Shown here: piece after piece, positions 1 through 8,973 of the stretch
Layout of the letters: each line of letters begins with the position of its first letter
Position numbering within the stretch: position 1 is the stretch's first letter
NCBI RefSeq assembly: GCF_001757355.1
Contig: NZ_MINO01000033.1
Span: 1 to 42,083, forward strand
Length of the DNA: 42,083 nucleotides
Source of the DNA: Sphingobium phenoxybenzoativorans
GTDB lineage: Bacteria > Pseudomonadota > Alphaproteobacteria > Sphingomonadales > Sphingomonadaceae
Direction: 5' to 3'
The notes under the pieces: generated by a model
What the model was told of the DNA's origin: nothing
Seen by the model: only the letters and a program-made list of their open reading frames with translations
The model's database searches: none
Translations under genes and position numbers: made by a program

Positions 1-1
1 C

Positions 2-334
2 AAGGCCCTGCTCAAGATGCAGCGCATGGCGCATGAGCCGTCCGACATAAGGCGGGCGCGGCGCAGCATGCCGGGCCTGATCGCCCGCGCGGAGACGCTT
101 TACCTGAAAAATGCCGGATCGGCGGCGGCGTGCGCGGCGTGGGACAGGGTGGCCGCCAACGCCATGGCGCAGAATGACGCGGCGCTGGTGCATATATGGG
201 GCGTATTGGCCGACCAGCGCTGTGGCGCGGCTGGCCTGTCGACGCGCTATTGGCAGGCGGCCGCGCCTGATGCCGGGAGTGGGAACGGAGCCGGGAACAA
301 GACCAGTGACGGGGCCGTAAAAGCGCCGCGCTAA
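2..334 (+). CDS. C-terminal part of an unknown protein (5' end outside window)
   Basis: The reading frame is open from the first bases and ends at a TAA at 332-334, so the gene starts before the window. The visible part is about 110 residues. It is alanine-rich and helical, with two Cys (in AAACAAWD and DQRCGAAG) and a Gly/Asn-rich, probably disordered tail. I do not recognise a family. An internal ATG at 17 is not needed as a start because the frame continues upstream. A 41-base gap separates it from the symporter gene in the same direction, so the two may be co-transcribed. The coding assignment rests on frame and composition only. Confidence 0.5.
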   Translation, partial: KALLKMQRMAHEPSDIRRARRSMPGLIARAETLYLKNAGSAAACAAWDRVAANAMAQNDAALVHIWGVLADQRCGAAGLSTRYWQAAAPDAGSGNGAGNKTSDGAVKAPR

Positions 335-375
335 TTTGATCGACTTTCCCCGATAGCCCCGCCATCTTCCGCCGC

Positions 376-1752
376 ATGGAAAATCTGAACCGGGTCGTGG
401 ACGCCGTGTCCGCCGCCGTCTTTTTCAAGGTGCCCCTGCTCGGTACGCAGATTGAGCTGATCGTGCTCTATCTCGCTTTGCCGATGCTGTTCTTCACCAT
501 CTGGCTGGGCTTTCCCAATATCCGCGCGGTCGGCCACGCCTTCCACATCCTGCGCAACCAGCCGCGCGAGGGGCAGGCAAAGGGCGACGTCAGCCAGTTC
601 GCGGCGCTGACCACCGCGCTCGCCGGAACCATTGGCCTTGGCAATATCGCCGGCGTCGCCGTGGCGCTGACGATGGGCGGGCCGGGCGCGATCCTGTGGA
701 TGTTCATCATCGGCTGGTTCGCGATGACGGTGAAGATGGCGGAGGTGACGCTGGGCCTGAAATATCGCGTCATCGACCAGTGGGGCCATGCGCATGGCGG
801 GCCGATGTATGTGCTGAAGGCCGTGCTGGCGCAGCGGGGCTGGCCGCGGCTGGGCATCATGCTCGGTGGCTTCTACGCCTTCTTCGCGCTGTTCGGCGCG
901 ATCCCGATGGTGCAGGTGAACCAGAGTTTCCAGCAGGTGTCGGCCGTGACCGGCATCACGAATGGCTGGTATTACGGCATTTTCCTGGCGTGCGCCGTCG
1001 CGATGGTGACGCTGGGCGGCGCGGTGTGGCTGGGCGAAGTGTCGAAGCGGCTGACGCCGTTGAAGGTTGCCGTCTATCTGATCGGCGTCTGCTCCATCCT
1101 TGTGCTGCACGCGGGCGCGATCCCCGGCGCGCTGGCGCAGATATGGGACGGCGCGTGGAACGGGACGGCAGCGACCGGCGGCGCGGTCGGCGCCTTCGTC
1201 GCGGGCATGCGCCGCGCAGTGTTCGCCAGCGAGGCGGGCGTCGGCTCCGCCGTCATGGCCCACAGCCTCGCCCGCACGGACGAACCGGTGTCGGAGGGGA
1301 TGGTCGCGCTGCTGGAGCCGCTGCTCGGCACGATGATCGTCTGCGCCTTGGGCGGACTGGCACTGGTCGTCGCGGGGACGTGGGATGACGGGCTGAAGGG
1401 CATCGCCATCACCTCGGCCGCCTTCGCCGCCGTGTCGCCTTCGTTTCCCTATATCCTTGCGGTGGCGGTGTTCCTGTTCGCTTATTCGACGCTGGTGGCG
1501 TGGGGTTTCTATGGTCTGCAAGCATGGGGCTACCTGTTCGGCAACGGCCCGCGCGCGCAATGGGCCTACAAGATCCTCTACGTCGTCGCCCTGCCCCCCG
1601 CCGCCGTCATCGACCTGGGCCGGGTGATCGACATCGTCGACAGCAGCTTCTTCCTGATGGCCATCCCCAATGTGCTGGCGCTCTATTTCTGCGCAGGCGA
1701 ATTGCGCCGGGATGTGAAGGGATATTGGGAGAGCGTGCGGGGGAGAGGATAG
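376..1752 (+). CDS. AGCS-family alanine/glycine:cation symporter
   Basis: This 458-residue inner-membrane protein is expected to import alanine, glycine or a related amino acid with Na+ or H+. It has about eleven hydrophobic segments. The family signature is clear: an N-terminal TALAGTIGLGNIAGVA stretch around residues 75-90 and an FASEAGVGSAVMAHS stretch in the middle. The length is typical of AlsT/DagA-type carriers. No strong Shine-Dalgarno precedes the ATG; the start is chosen because the first hydrophobic segment follows at normal distance. No metabolic partner lies beside it, so the substrate cannot be fixed from context. Confidence 0.93.
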   Translation: MENLNRVVDAVSAAVFFKVPLLGTQIELIVLYLALPMLFFTIWLGFPNIRAVGHAFHILRNQPREGQAKGDVSQFAALTTALAGTIGLGNIAGVAVALTMGGPGAILWMFIIGWFAMTVKMAEVTLGLKYRVIDQWGHAHGGPMYVLKAVLAQRGWPRLGIMLGGFYAFFALFGAIPMVQVNQSFQQVSAVTGITNGWYYGIFLACAVAMVTLGGAVWLGEVSKRLTPLKVAVYLIGVCSILVLHAGAIPGALAQIWDGAWNGTAATGGAVGAFVAGMRRAVFASEAGVGSAVMAHSLARTDEPVSEGMVALLEPLLGTMIVCALGGLALVVAGTWDDGLKGIAITSAAFAAVSPSFPYILAVAVFLFAYSTLVAWGFYGLQAWGYLFGNGPRAQWAYKILYVVALPPAAVIDLGRVIDIVDSSFFLMAIPNVLALYFCAGELRRDVKGYWESVRGRG

Positions 1753-1870
1753 TTTGATCCGTTAAAGGTAGCCATGCAGAGCGGTACGTCTGGTGACAAC
1801 CAATGCCAGACATTAACGAAACCAAAAGTTTCTCTAGTTAGCGGACTTGATGTTCAAGGCGAGAACGCAA

Positions 1871-2647
1871 ATGACAAAGCAGCCGAAATCGAGAGCTTTG
1901 TGCGTCGTCATTCCGTTTCTGCTTCTGCCAAGTTATTCATTTGCTTGCAGCGTTGCACAGCCAGCATCAGAAGTCGTGTTCTACGACCTACCCAGGGGCT
2001 TGCCCAAAAACGCTTCGATCATGCTGGTCCACTTCCCTCGTGCAGGAAATCTCCGGCCGGGCATCGCTCCCCGCCGCGCTAAAATACTGAAGGTGGTCAG
2101 AGGCTCATCCAAGGCCGCTTGGATCGACGTGCTTGTCGATGGCGCTCAAAGCGGCGGATGCCGCTGGGCGACAACAAACGGGAAGACCGGCTATATTATC
2201 GGTCAACTCCGTAAAGGGGAGGCGAGCCGCATTGTCTTTGACCCTCTTTACGAAACCGCTGATGAGCGCAATCGACGCGGGGGAATAATCAAGGCAGACC
2301 CACCTTCTGGCCCACCGGAGATAAAGCCATTCTATATTGGCACTCCAGACTGGCTCAAGCGCCCCTCCGAAGACCAGTTAAGAAACTATCTTCCGAAAAT
2401 TTCTGGCTATGATTTCCGATATTCGGTTTTTGAATGCGGTGTTGGCCGCAGAGGTGAACTAAATCGCTGTGAAATTATCGCCCGATCCTCATTCAAGGAT
2501 CAGAAAGACTTCAAGGCTTGGAACGATGCTGTTCAGAAAGTCCTTTCACTCTACCGGTTGAAAGCAAAAACATGGCAAGGGTGGAGTGTTGAAGGCGGCC
2601 AAGTTCAAGTGAGGGTTCAACGCAAAAGAAACAAGTGGGAGCGCTGA
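1871..2647 (+). CDS. Secreted protein with TonB-C-like C-terminal domain, atypical composition
   Basis: This protein of about 258 residues begins with a signal peptide (basic start, then a VVIPFLLLPSYSFA core) followed by Cys, so it may be a lipoprotein, though SFAC is a poor lipobox. The N-terminal half resembles small secreted domains containing an ILKVVRGS strand. Residues from about 170 on (FECGVGRRGELNRCEI through SVEGGQVQVRV) match the pattern of the TonB-C-like domains common in sphingomonad secreted proteins; this is recognition by eye. The ATG at 1871 is preferred over TTG/ATG at 1847/1850 because AAGGCGAG lies at suitable spacing and it gives a normal signal peptide. AT content is visibly higher than in neighbours, which suggests recent acquisition. 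Function unknown. Confidence 0.6.
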   Translation: MTKQPKSRALCVVIPFLLLPSYSFACSVAQPASEVVFYDLPRGLPKNASIMLVHFPRAGNLRPGIAPRRAKILKVVRGSSKAAWIDVLVDGAQSGGCRWATTNGKTGYIIGQLRKGEASRIVFDPLYETADERNRRGGIIKADPPSGPPEIKPFYIGTPDWLKRPSEDQLRNYLPKISGYDFRYSVFECGVGRRGELNRCEIIARSSFKDQKDFKAWNDAVQKVLSLYRLKAKTWQGWSVEGGQVQVRVQRKRNKWER

Positions 2648-2768
2648 AAGGCACCGCGGCTCAAGGTTCCTATTATCCTGAAGCTTTAATGATGCCGCGT
2701 AAGCTGTCCAATATCACTTAATTGTAGCCGAAACCTGCCAGTCCGCTCTCCACCCTTCTCGCCGTTAG

Positions 2769-2797
2769 CCCCCCTCCCTGCAGGGAAGGGAGGGGGG
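2769..2797. terminator. Perfect 11-bp GC-rich hairpin between convergent genes
   Basis: An 11-base arm of C and T at 2769-2779 is the exact reverse complement of 2787-2797, around a 7-base loop. It lies between two genes that converge (stops at 2647 and 2840). Neither strand has a clear U-tract, so it is not a textbook intrinsic terminator. A bidirectional transcript-end structure is the likeliest role; it may also be a member of a dispersed repeat family. Confidence 0.45.
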
Positions 2798-2839
2798 ACT
2801 GCGAGCCCCTTCCATCCCCGTGATTCAAGACATATTACT

Positions 2840-4150
2840 CTAATGCTCATACGCCTTGGGCAATTGCCCCGGCGCGGGAGTGGCGTAACGGTCGCGCAGT
2901 TTGGTCTGGCGGTTTTCCATCGGTTGAGCGACGCCGTCGATCCACACAGCGACCGGCGCGGATTCCAGTTCCAGCGGGTCGCCGTCCCAGATCACCACAT
3001 CGCCTGCCCGCCCCGGCTTCAGCGATCCGATCCGGTCGCCAAGCCCAACCGCCTCCGCCGGTGCGGAGCTGATCGCGCGGAGCGCTTGGCCCCAGCTTAG
3101 ACCCGTCGCGCCTGGCACCTTCTGCAATGCGACCATGTTCCCGGCCTGCTGCGTCGCGGTGCGTACCTGCAGACCGTCGTCACCGGTGAACATCCCGAGC
3201 GCGACCATTACGCCCGCCTTTTCCATGCGGCCGACATTGGATTGGGTGGCGGCGATGGTTTCGAAGCGGGCGGGCAAATCCTCTATCCCGCCCGCAATAA
3301 CCGGCACCTTCGCCGCCGCGATCTGGCTGGCGACCGTCCATCCCTCCGCAGCGCCCGCGAGGATCAGCCTGAGCGCCGGAAACTCCTTCCGCAGGTCGAG
3401 CGCCGCCAATATGTCCCGCGCGCTTTCGGCATGGACCATCAGCGGCACCTTGCCCTGCACCACTGGAACAAGCGCCTCCGCGTCGGCGCGAGTTAGGATG
3501 CTATCCTTCGACCGGCCGTCATAGCCGGCCGGATTGCGCGCATAATCCTGCGCCTCGCGCAGCGAGGTGCGGAACAGCAGATAGGCGGCGGGCCTGCTGC
3601 CCCCGGCCCGCTTCGCGCCGGTCTCGCCCAGTTCGACAAACTGGAACGCCTGCGCCTTCGTGATCGGGGCCATGTCCGCCCCCAGATCGATGACAGCGCC
3701 CTGCCCCGCGAATACGCTGCCCGACCCCTCCGGCACGACAACCGCGCGGGTGATGCCGCTCGTCCGGCTGATCGCGATGGGGTTGGCCAGCGGATTGATC
3801 GCGGTCGACACATCTATCGCCGCCGAAAAGGGCGATTTTTCCGCCGTGCTGTCGTTGGTTTCGGAGACATAGGTCACCTCGACCAGACCCATGCGCGAGA
3901 AGCCGGACACGAGACCTGGCGTCACCCATTTGCCCGTGGCGTCGATCTGCTGCGCCCCGGCGGGGACAGCCACGCCAGCGCCCGCCGCCACGACCTTGCC
4001 ATTGGCGATGACCACCGTGCCATTCTCGACAGGATCGCTGCCGTCGCCGATGGCCAGCTTGCCGCCGGTGATGGCGATGGTCTGCGCGAGGGCGGGGACC
4101 GAAAGCGACGCCAGCAGCGTGGCGGCGAGACAGAGAGGTGTGCGCTTCAT
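2840..4150 (-). CDS. Secreted amidohydrolase-family protein with degenerate metal site
   Basis: The protein has 436 residues with a Sec signal peptide (MKRT, hydrophobic core, cleavage after ALA near residue 22). The fold is that of imidazolonepropionase-like amidohydrolases: the GKVVAAGAG strand, TPGL at 77-80 and a C-terminal GSLKPGRAGDVVIWDGDP. The key feature is loss of catalytic residues. Where the neighbouring homologue has His115-x-His117 after TPGIID, this protein has Phe84-Ser85-Arg86, and the later His-His pair is replaced by Ala-Gly. One His (in MVHAES) and an Asp-Asp remain. It is therefore probably non-catalytic or altered in chemistry, perhaps a partner of the upstream enzyme. 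Its ATG overlaps that gene's stop by 4 bases (ATGA), implying translational coupling. Confidence 0.88.
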   Translation of the reverse strand: MKRTPLCLAATLLASLSVPALAQTIAITGGKLAIGDGSDPVENGTVVIANGKVVAAGAGVAVPAGAQQIDATGKWVTPGLVSGFSRMGLVEVTYVSETNDSTAEKSPFSAAIDVSTAINPLANPIAISRTSGITRAVVVPEGSGSVFAGQGAVIDLGADMAPITKAQAFQFVELGETGAKRAGGSRPAAYLLFRTSLREAQDYARNPAGYDGRSKDSILTRADAEALVPVVQGKVPLMVHAESARDILAALDLRKEFPALRLILAGAAEGWTVASQIAAAKVPVIAGGIEDLPARFETIAATQSNVGRMEKAGVMVALGMFTGDDGLQVRTATQQAGNMVALQKVPGATGLSWGQALRAISSAPAEAVGLGDRIGSLKPGRAGDVVIWDGDPLELESAPVAVWIDGVAQPMENRQTKLRDRYATPAPGQLPKAYEH

Positions 4151-5544
4151 TTCACGTCTCCCGCACCGATCTGGCCCAGTTCGAAGTCGCTCACCGGCCG
4201 CTTCTTCGGATCATTGGCGTCGTACATCATCGCGCCATCGATCCACACCTTCTCCGGCCTTGTGTAGACGCTGAACGGATTGCCGTTCCACAGCACGATA
4301 TCGGCCATCTTGCCGATCTTCAGGCTGCCTGTTTTGTCGCCAATGCCCATAGCCTTGGCAGGGTTGTAGCTCAGCCACTCCCACGCAACCTCGTCGGGGA
4401 TGGTGATGCCCATGCGGCGTCCGGCGGCGATGGCCTTGGCGGCTTCCTGGTTCAGACGCTGGATGCCGTTCTCATCGTCGCTATGGACGATGGCGCAGGC
4501 GCCCGCATTATGGACCAGCGCGATATTCTCGCGGATGCCGTCATAGCTTTCCATTTTGAAGCCGTACCAGTCGGCCCACATGGCGGAGCAGATGCCGTTT
4601 TCCTTCAGCAGGTCGGCGATCTTGTAGCTTTCGACGGCATGGTGGAAGGCGGTGACCTTGTAGCCGAACTCCTTCGCCATATCGATGACGTTGGCCATCT
4701 CGTCGGCGCGATAGCAGTGGTTCTGGACAAGGATCTTGCCCTCCAGCACATCGGCCAGCGTCTCCATGCCGAGGTCGCGGGTCTGCTCCTTCCCCGCCGC
4801 GCGCTTCTTCTGATATTCGCGCGCCTTAATCCATGTCGCCCGGTCGACGGCGATGTTGCCCATCCGGGTCGATGGCTTCGTATTGCGGTTGCCATAGACG
4901 CGCTTGGGGTTCTCGCCGCACGCCATCTTCAGGCTGTAGGGCGCGCCGGGGAATTTCATGCCCTGCATCGTGCGAGCGTAGACATTCTTCAGGCTGACCC
5001 CGCGCCCGCCGAACAGATTGCCCGACCCCGGCAATATCTGCAGCGCGGTGACGCCGCCATTGACGAGCGCGCGGGAAAAGCCGGGGTCCTGCGGCCAGAT
5101 GCTATGCTCCGCCCATACGTCGGGCGTCACCGGCGAGGTCATTTCGTTGCCGTCGCTCAGCGCATCGACGGAGGGCGAGGGATAATCGCCCAGATGGCTG
5201 TGGATATCGATGATGCCGGGCGTCAGATATTTGCCCGTGCCGTCAAACACGGCGATGTCCGCCGGGATGGGCGTGTCCGGCCCGCCGATCGACGCGATCT
5301 TGCCGCTGACGAAAAAGATGACGCCATTGTCAATGCGCCCGCCCTCGCCGTCGAAGATCGTCACATTGCGCACGACGGTCGGCATGCCGGGATAGGGCTG
5401 ATAGGTGGAGGGGTAGGGATCGTCCGGTTCAGCGGAGGGGTTTTCCTTTGTGCTCGCGGACTTGGGACCTTCGGCAGCCGGGGCCGCGCAAGCTGCAAGA
5501 CCGGCACAGGCGAGAAGCGCCAGACGGGTGAGCCTGAATGCCAT
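4147..5544 (-). CDS. Amidohydrolase lipoprotein (metal-dependent, probable peptide or amide substrate)
   Basis: This is a 465-residue lipoprotein with a signal peptide ending in lipobox LAAC (Cys19), so it acts in the periplasm or at the outer membrane. It keeps the amidohydrolase metal ligands: His115-x-His117 after TPGIID, His275 (NHCYRADE), His300/301 (FHHAVES) and Asp355 (HSDDENG). It ends with the usual GSLKIGKMADIVLWNGNP strand. The start at 5544 gives the lipoprotein signal; the same frame runs open upstream only as a shadow of the transporter gene. TAATG couples it to the transporter stop, and it overlaps the next gene by 4 bases. Hydrolysis of peptides or peptide-like amides is inferred from the transporter beside it; the substrate is not known. 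Confidence 0.9.
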   Translation of the reverse strand: MAFRLTRLALLACAGLAACAAPAAEGPKSASTKENPSAEPDDPYPSTYQPYPGMPTVVRNVTIFDGEGGRIDNGVIFFVSGKIASIGGPDTPIPADIAVFDGTGKYLTPGIIDIHSHLGDYPSPSVDALSDGNEMTSPVTPDVWAEHSIWPQDPGFSRALVNGGVTALQILPGSGNLFGGRGVSLKNVYARTMQGMKFPGAPYSLKMACGENPKRVYGNRNTKPSTRMGNIAVDRATWIKAREYQKKRAAGKEQTRDLGMETLADVLEGKILVQNHCYRADEMANVIDMAKEFGYKVTAFHHAVESYKIADLLKENGICSAMWADWYGFKMESYDGIRENIALVHNAGACAIVHSDDENGIQRLNQEAAKAIAAGRRMGITIPDEVAWEWLSYNPAKAMGIGDKTGSLKIGKMADIVLWNGNPFSVYTRPEKVWIDGAMMYDANDPKKRPVSDFELGQIGAGDVK

Positions 5545-7097
5545 TATGCTTTCTCTCCTTCGATCCGCATGTTCCTTTGCTCCTCCGCTTCCTTCCCGAT
5601 CAGGTCGAGGTGCATCAGCCGCGTGATGAACGGCGCCAGCGCCATGACGCCCACGCCCACGGCGACGGCGAACCAGCCGATCTGGGTATAGACCGCCAAT
5701 ACCTGATCCACGCCCGCGTCCGCACTGTCCGTCGCGCGGGCGATAAGCCCGGCGATGAAATTGCCGGCCGCCATCGCCAGGAACCATGTGCCCATGATCA
5801 GCCCGACCATGCTGGGCACCGACAGTCGCGTCATGGCCGACAGACCGACGGGCGAGAAGCATAGTTCGGCCATCGTATGAAACAGGTAGACGAGGAACAC
5901 GAAGATGACCGGTGTCAGGTTGCTCCCCGCCGCCGCCGCGCCCGCCACCAGCACCAGAAATCCGGCGCCGCATAAGATCATACCGATACCAAACTTCGCG
6001 GGGGCGGACGGCTCCAGCCTGCGCTTGTCCAGCCAGGTCCACAGCACGGCGAACATAGGCGCCAACAGGATGATGAAGACCGAATTGACGGACTGGAACA
6101 CCGACGCCGGGACATCGACGCCCAGCATCACCCGGTCGACCCGCCGGTCGGTGAAGATATTGAGCGACGACCCGGTCTGTTCGAACAGGCCCCAGAACAG
6201 CGGATTGAGCGCCAGCAGGAACAGCGCCGCCAATATGCGGTCGCGGTCCACCCGGTTCAGCGTCCAGATCGCCCGGTAGAGGATATAGATCACCGTCAGC
6301 GCCGAGAAAGCGAGGAGCATATAGCCCAGCAGTTCGGCGTAGCGGATCAATATCCAGATGCCGAGGATGCCGATCGCGCCGCCCACATAGATGGCCCATT
6401 CGACGGACAGGCCGGAGGATGTGCGGCGCGCGATCGCCGCTGGGGAAGGCGGCTCGCCCGCGCCCTGCAGCCAGGGCCGGTATATGACGAACACGACCAG
6501 GCCGAGCAGCATGCCGACGCCAGCCGCGCCAAAACCCCACCCCCAACCAACCGTTTCGCCAAGCACGCCGCAGATCACCGGGCCGATCGCACCGCCCAGA
6601 TTGATGCCCATATAGAATATGGAGAAGGCGGGATCGCGCCGGGCATCGTCGCGCGGATAGAGTTCGCCGACCAGCACCGAGATGTTCGCCTTTAGGAAGC
6701 CGGTGCCGACGATGATCGAGGCAAGCGCCAGATAGAAGCCGTTGAGGTGCAGGGGACTCTGCCCGCTCGGCCCCTCCGCCACCGCGATCAGGAAATGGCC
6801 GAAGGCGATGAACACGCCCCCCGCCAGCACCGCCCGGCGCGCGCCGAGATAGCGGTCGGCCAGATAGCCGCCGATGACCGGCGTGATGTAGACCAGCGAG
6901 GTGTAGGCGCCGTAGAGCAGATAAGCCTGGGTGTCGCCGAACAGGAAATGCTTGGTAAGATAGAAGATCAGCAGCGCGCGCATGCCATAGTAGGAGAAAC
7001 GCTCCCACATTTCGGCGAAAAAGAGGATGAACAGACCACGGGGATGCCCCAGGAATGTCCCTGCCGCGTCGCTCGCCGAACCAGGGTGCGCTGCCAT
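5544..7097 (-). CDS. POT/PTR2-family proton-dependent peptide transporter
   Basis: This inner-membrane protein of 517 residues has 12-14 hydrophobic segments. The POT signature ExxERFxYYG is present as EMWERFSYYG near residues 29-38, the proton-coupling motif of di/tripeptide:H+ symporters. A second conserved region is FSIFYMGINLGG. The ATG at 7097 is preferred because GAAAGG lies about nine bases upstream; a GTG at 7118 would add seven residues. It is the first gene of a tightly coupled unit with two exported amidohydrolases, so periplasmic hydrolysis plus uptake of the products is a reasonable model. It is transcribed away from the nitroreductase gene. Confidence 0.95.
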   Translation of the reverse strand: MAAHPGSASDAAGTFLGHPRGLFILFFAEMWERFSYYGMRALLIFYLTKHFLFGDTQAYLLYGAYTSLVYITPVIGGYLADRYLGARRAVLAGGVFIAFGHFLIAVAEGPSGQSPLHLNGFYLALASIIVGTGFLKANISVLVGELYPRDDARRDPAFSIFYMGINLGGAIGPVICGVLGETVGWGWGFGAAGVGMLLGLVVFVIYRPWLQGAGEPPSPAAIARRTSSGLSVEWAIYVGGAIGILGIWILIRYAELLGYMLLAFSALTVIYILYRAIWTLNRVDRDRILAALFLLALNPLFWGLFEQTGSSLNIFTDRRVDRVMLGVDVPASVFQSVNSVFIILLAPMFAVLWTWLDKRRLEPSAPAKFGIGMILCGAGFLVLVAGAAAAGSNLTPVIFVFLVYLFHTMAELCFSPVGLSAMTRLSVPSMVGLIMGTWFLAMAAGNFIAGLIARATDSADAGVDQVLAVYTQIGWFAVAVGVGVMALAPFITRLMHLDLIGKEAEEQRNMRIEGEKA

Positions 7098-7257
7098 TCT
7101 GGCGAACCTTTCGACCACGGATTACGAGCCGCCCATGACCCGCGGGTCCAGGCGTTATGGGCAAAGCCTAGCACCAAAATTGCCGGTGTGAAGAATATAA
7201 TTTCGTTACGCATCCGCACTCTTGCGAAGCCGGAAATGACCATCCATCTACAGGCCG

Positions 7258-7836
7258 ATGTTCAACGACCGCACCGACCCGCTCACCCTTCTCCAGACCC
7301 GCCGTTCGGGCAAGCCGCGCGACCTTGGCGCGCCCGGTCCTAACGACGCGCAGCTCCGCGCGATGCTGGAGGTCGCCATCCGCACGCCCGACCATGGCAA
7401 GCTTGCCCCGTGGCGCTTCGTGATTGTCGGCGACGATCAGCGGGATGCGCTGGCGGCGCTGTTGGAGCGCGCCTATCGCACGGAAAATCCCCTGGCCGGG
7501 CGGCTGGAAATAGAGGCGATGCACCAGTTCGCGCGTCAGGCCCCGGCGCTGGTCGTACTGCTGTCATCGCCCCGGCGGGAATCGAAGATACCATTGTGGG
7601 AACAGGAATTGTCGGCGGGCGCGGCGGCGATGAACCTGCTGCACGCGGTCCATGCGCATGGCTTCGCCGGCGGATGGCTGACTGGATGGCCCGCATTCAG
7701 CGATACGGTGCGCGATGCGTTTGGCGGCCCCGACGAGCGGATCGCCGGTTTCATCTTCATCGGCACGCCGCAAAAGCCGCTGGAGGAACGGCCCCGGCCA
7801 GAATATGACACCGTTGTCACGCGCTGGGATATTTAA
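7258..7836 (+). CDS. Nitroreductase-family FMN oxidoreductase (YdjA-like)
   Basis: The protein has 192 residues, typical of the small single-domain nitroreductases. FMN-binding features are visible: the early TRRSGKPRDLGAPGP, the TPDHGKLAPWRFVIVG segment around residues 43-58, and WLTGWPAFS in the C-terminal half. It should use NAD(P)H to reduce nitro groups, quinones or similar acceptors in the cytoplasm; the physiological substrate cannot be read from sequence. It is divergent from the peptide-transporter unit and 76 bases upstream of a GntR regulator on the same strand. No strong ribosome-binding site is visible. Confidence 0.9.
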   Translation: MFNDRTDPLTLLQTRRSGKPRDLGAPGPNDAQLRAMLEVAIRTPDHGKLAPWRFVIVGDDQRDALAALLERAYRTENPLAGRLEIEAMHQFARQAPALVVLLSSPRRESKIPLWEQELSAGAAAMNLLHAVHAHGFAGGWLTGWPAFSDTVRDAFGGPDERIAGFIFIGTPQKPLEERPRPEYDTVVTRWDI

Positions 7837-7912
7837 TTACAATTTGTTGATGTGTGGTTTCGTTTAATTTCGACATTGACGCGCCCGGCTGTATTATGTC
7901 ACTGAAGCAGTC

Positions 7913-8260
7913 ATGGCCGACGATTCCAAGCCCGTCTATCTCCGCCTGCGGGAGATTATTTCAGCGTCGATCCTCGACGGCGCTTTCCGCGACGGGGACA
8001 TGCTGCCATCTGTCCGCGCCTTCGCTGCGCAGCAAGGCGCGAACCCGCTGACCGTCGCCAAAGCCTATCAAAGCTTTCAGGATGACGGCCTTGTCACCGT
8101 GAAGCGGGGCGTCGGCATGTTCGTCGCCGATGGCGCCACGCGCCGCCTGCGGGCGATGGAAAAGGCGCACTTCCTGGAAAATGTCTGGCCGCCCGTCGCC
8201 GCGCAGATGCAGCGGATCGGCGTCAGCCTGTCCGACCTGTCCAACATGCAGGACGCCTGA
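7913..8260 (+). CDS. GntR-family transcriptional regulator, YtrA-type
   Basis: This 115-residue cytoplasmic DNA-binding protein has an N-terminal winged helix covering most of its length: PVYLRLREIISASILDG, then LPSVRAFAAQQGANPLTVAKAYQ as recognition helix and a GLVTVKRGVGMFVA wing. Only about 35 residues follow, with no ligand domain, which places it in the short YtrA subgroup. These regulators often control ABC-transporter operons; none is here. It converges on two DUF2807 genes with 6 bases between the stops. A half-site TGTATTA at 7890-7896 just before its own start resembles the arms of the inverted repeat in the DUF2807 promoter, so autoregulation plus control of that unit is plausible. 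Confidence 0.92.
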   Translation: MADDSKPVYLRLREIISASILDGAFRDGDMLPSVRAFAAQQGANPLTVAKAYQSFQDDGLVTVKRGVGMFVADGATRRLRAMEKAHFLENVWPPVAAQMQRIGVSLSDLSNMQDA

Positions 8261-8266
8261 ACAGGC

Positions 8267-8947
8267 TTAGAAGCTTTTCCCCCCGCACTGGATATTGCCG
8301 GTGCCGCCCCGGTTCACCTTGCAGGCCGCCTTCCCCAAAATCGTGACGTCGCCAGATCCGCGCGCAACGACGTCCGCCGAAACAGTCGCCGTCACCGTTG
8401 CATCGCCCGGCCCGTCACCCAGCAATTTCACCTGCTTCGCTTTCAATCCCTCCCCGGCCAGAGTGCCTGGCCCGGATAGGGTCGCGTTCAGCACGTCGGT
8501 CGCGCCCGCCGCCGTCAACCGCCCACTGCCCATGATCGCGATGTCGAGGCGGTCGGCCGCAACCGTTCCCACCGACACATCGCCGCTGCCGGACAGTTGC
8601 ACCATTGCGGTTACGCCCTTCATCCTGTCGATGGTCAGCGATCCGCCGCCCGCGAGCATGGCGCGCTGCAATTGCCCGGTGGACAGGATGATGGTGGCCT
8701 GGCCCCCGGCCGCCTCGTTCATTTGCGCGGGTTTCATGCGGACCGTCAGGGTGCTGCCCGCCATGGAGAGGTCGACGCGATCCAGCGCATTGCGATCCCC
8801 CTCGCCCCGCGCCGAAACCCCCGCGCCGGTCGTCACCAGAATGCGGACGGGGGCCAGCACGCGAATGCTGTCGAAGCTGGAAATGCTGTAGGATTGATTG
8901 GCGGCATGGGCGGGAACGGCAAAAAGGACCGCCAGTGGCAGGAGCAT
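8267..8947 (-). CDS. Secreted DUF2807 (head GIN domain) protein
   Basis: A periplasmic or surface protein of the DUF2807 family. The body is predicted all-beta, with repeats such as LSGSGDVSVG, IMGSGRLTAAG and VARGSGDVTILG, typical of the right-handed beta-helix-like GIN domain. Two Cys lie near the C-terminus. The start is uncertain. ATG 8947 has GGGCGGGG upstream and begins 26 bases after the preceding stop, but gives a very short signal peptide without basic residues. A GTG at 9022 would add an Arg-rich n-region (LRRLARPGFGRG) and overlap the upstream gene by 49 bases. It is co-transcribed with the next DUF2807 gene. Function is unknown in this family. Confidence 0.85.
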   Translation of the reverse strand: MLLPLAVLFAVPAHAANQSYSISSFDSIRVLAPVRILVTTGAGVSARGEGDRNALDRVDLSMAGSTLTVRMKPAQMNEAAGGQATIILSTGQLQRAMLAGGGSLTIDRMKGVTAMVQLSGSGDVSVGTVAADRLDIAIMGSGRLTAAGATDVLNATLSGPGTLAGEGLKAKQVKLLGDGPGDATVTATVSADVVARGSGDVTILGKAACKVNRGGTGNIQCGGKSF

Positions 8948-8973
8948 AAGGCCCCGCCCGAAACCAGGCCGCG

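Noticed and set aside
4147..7164. A continuous minus-strand frame of about 1005 codons that could suggest a fused transporter-amidohydrolase.
   Set aside because: The upstream two thirds are a low-complexity Arg/Gly/Ala shadow of the POT transporter frame. The real gene begins at 5544 with a lipoprotein signal peptide.
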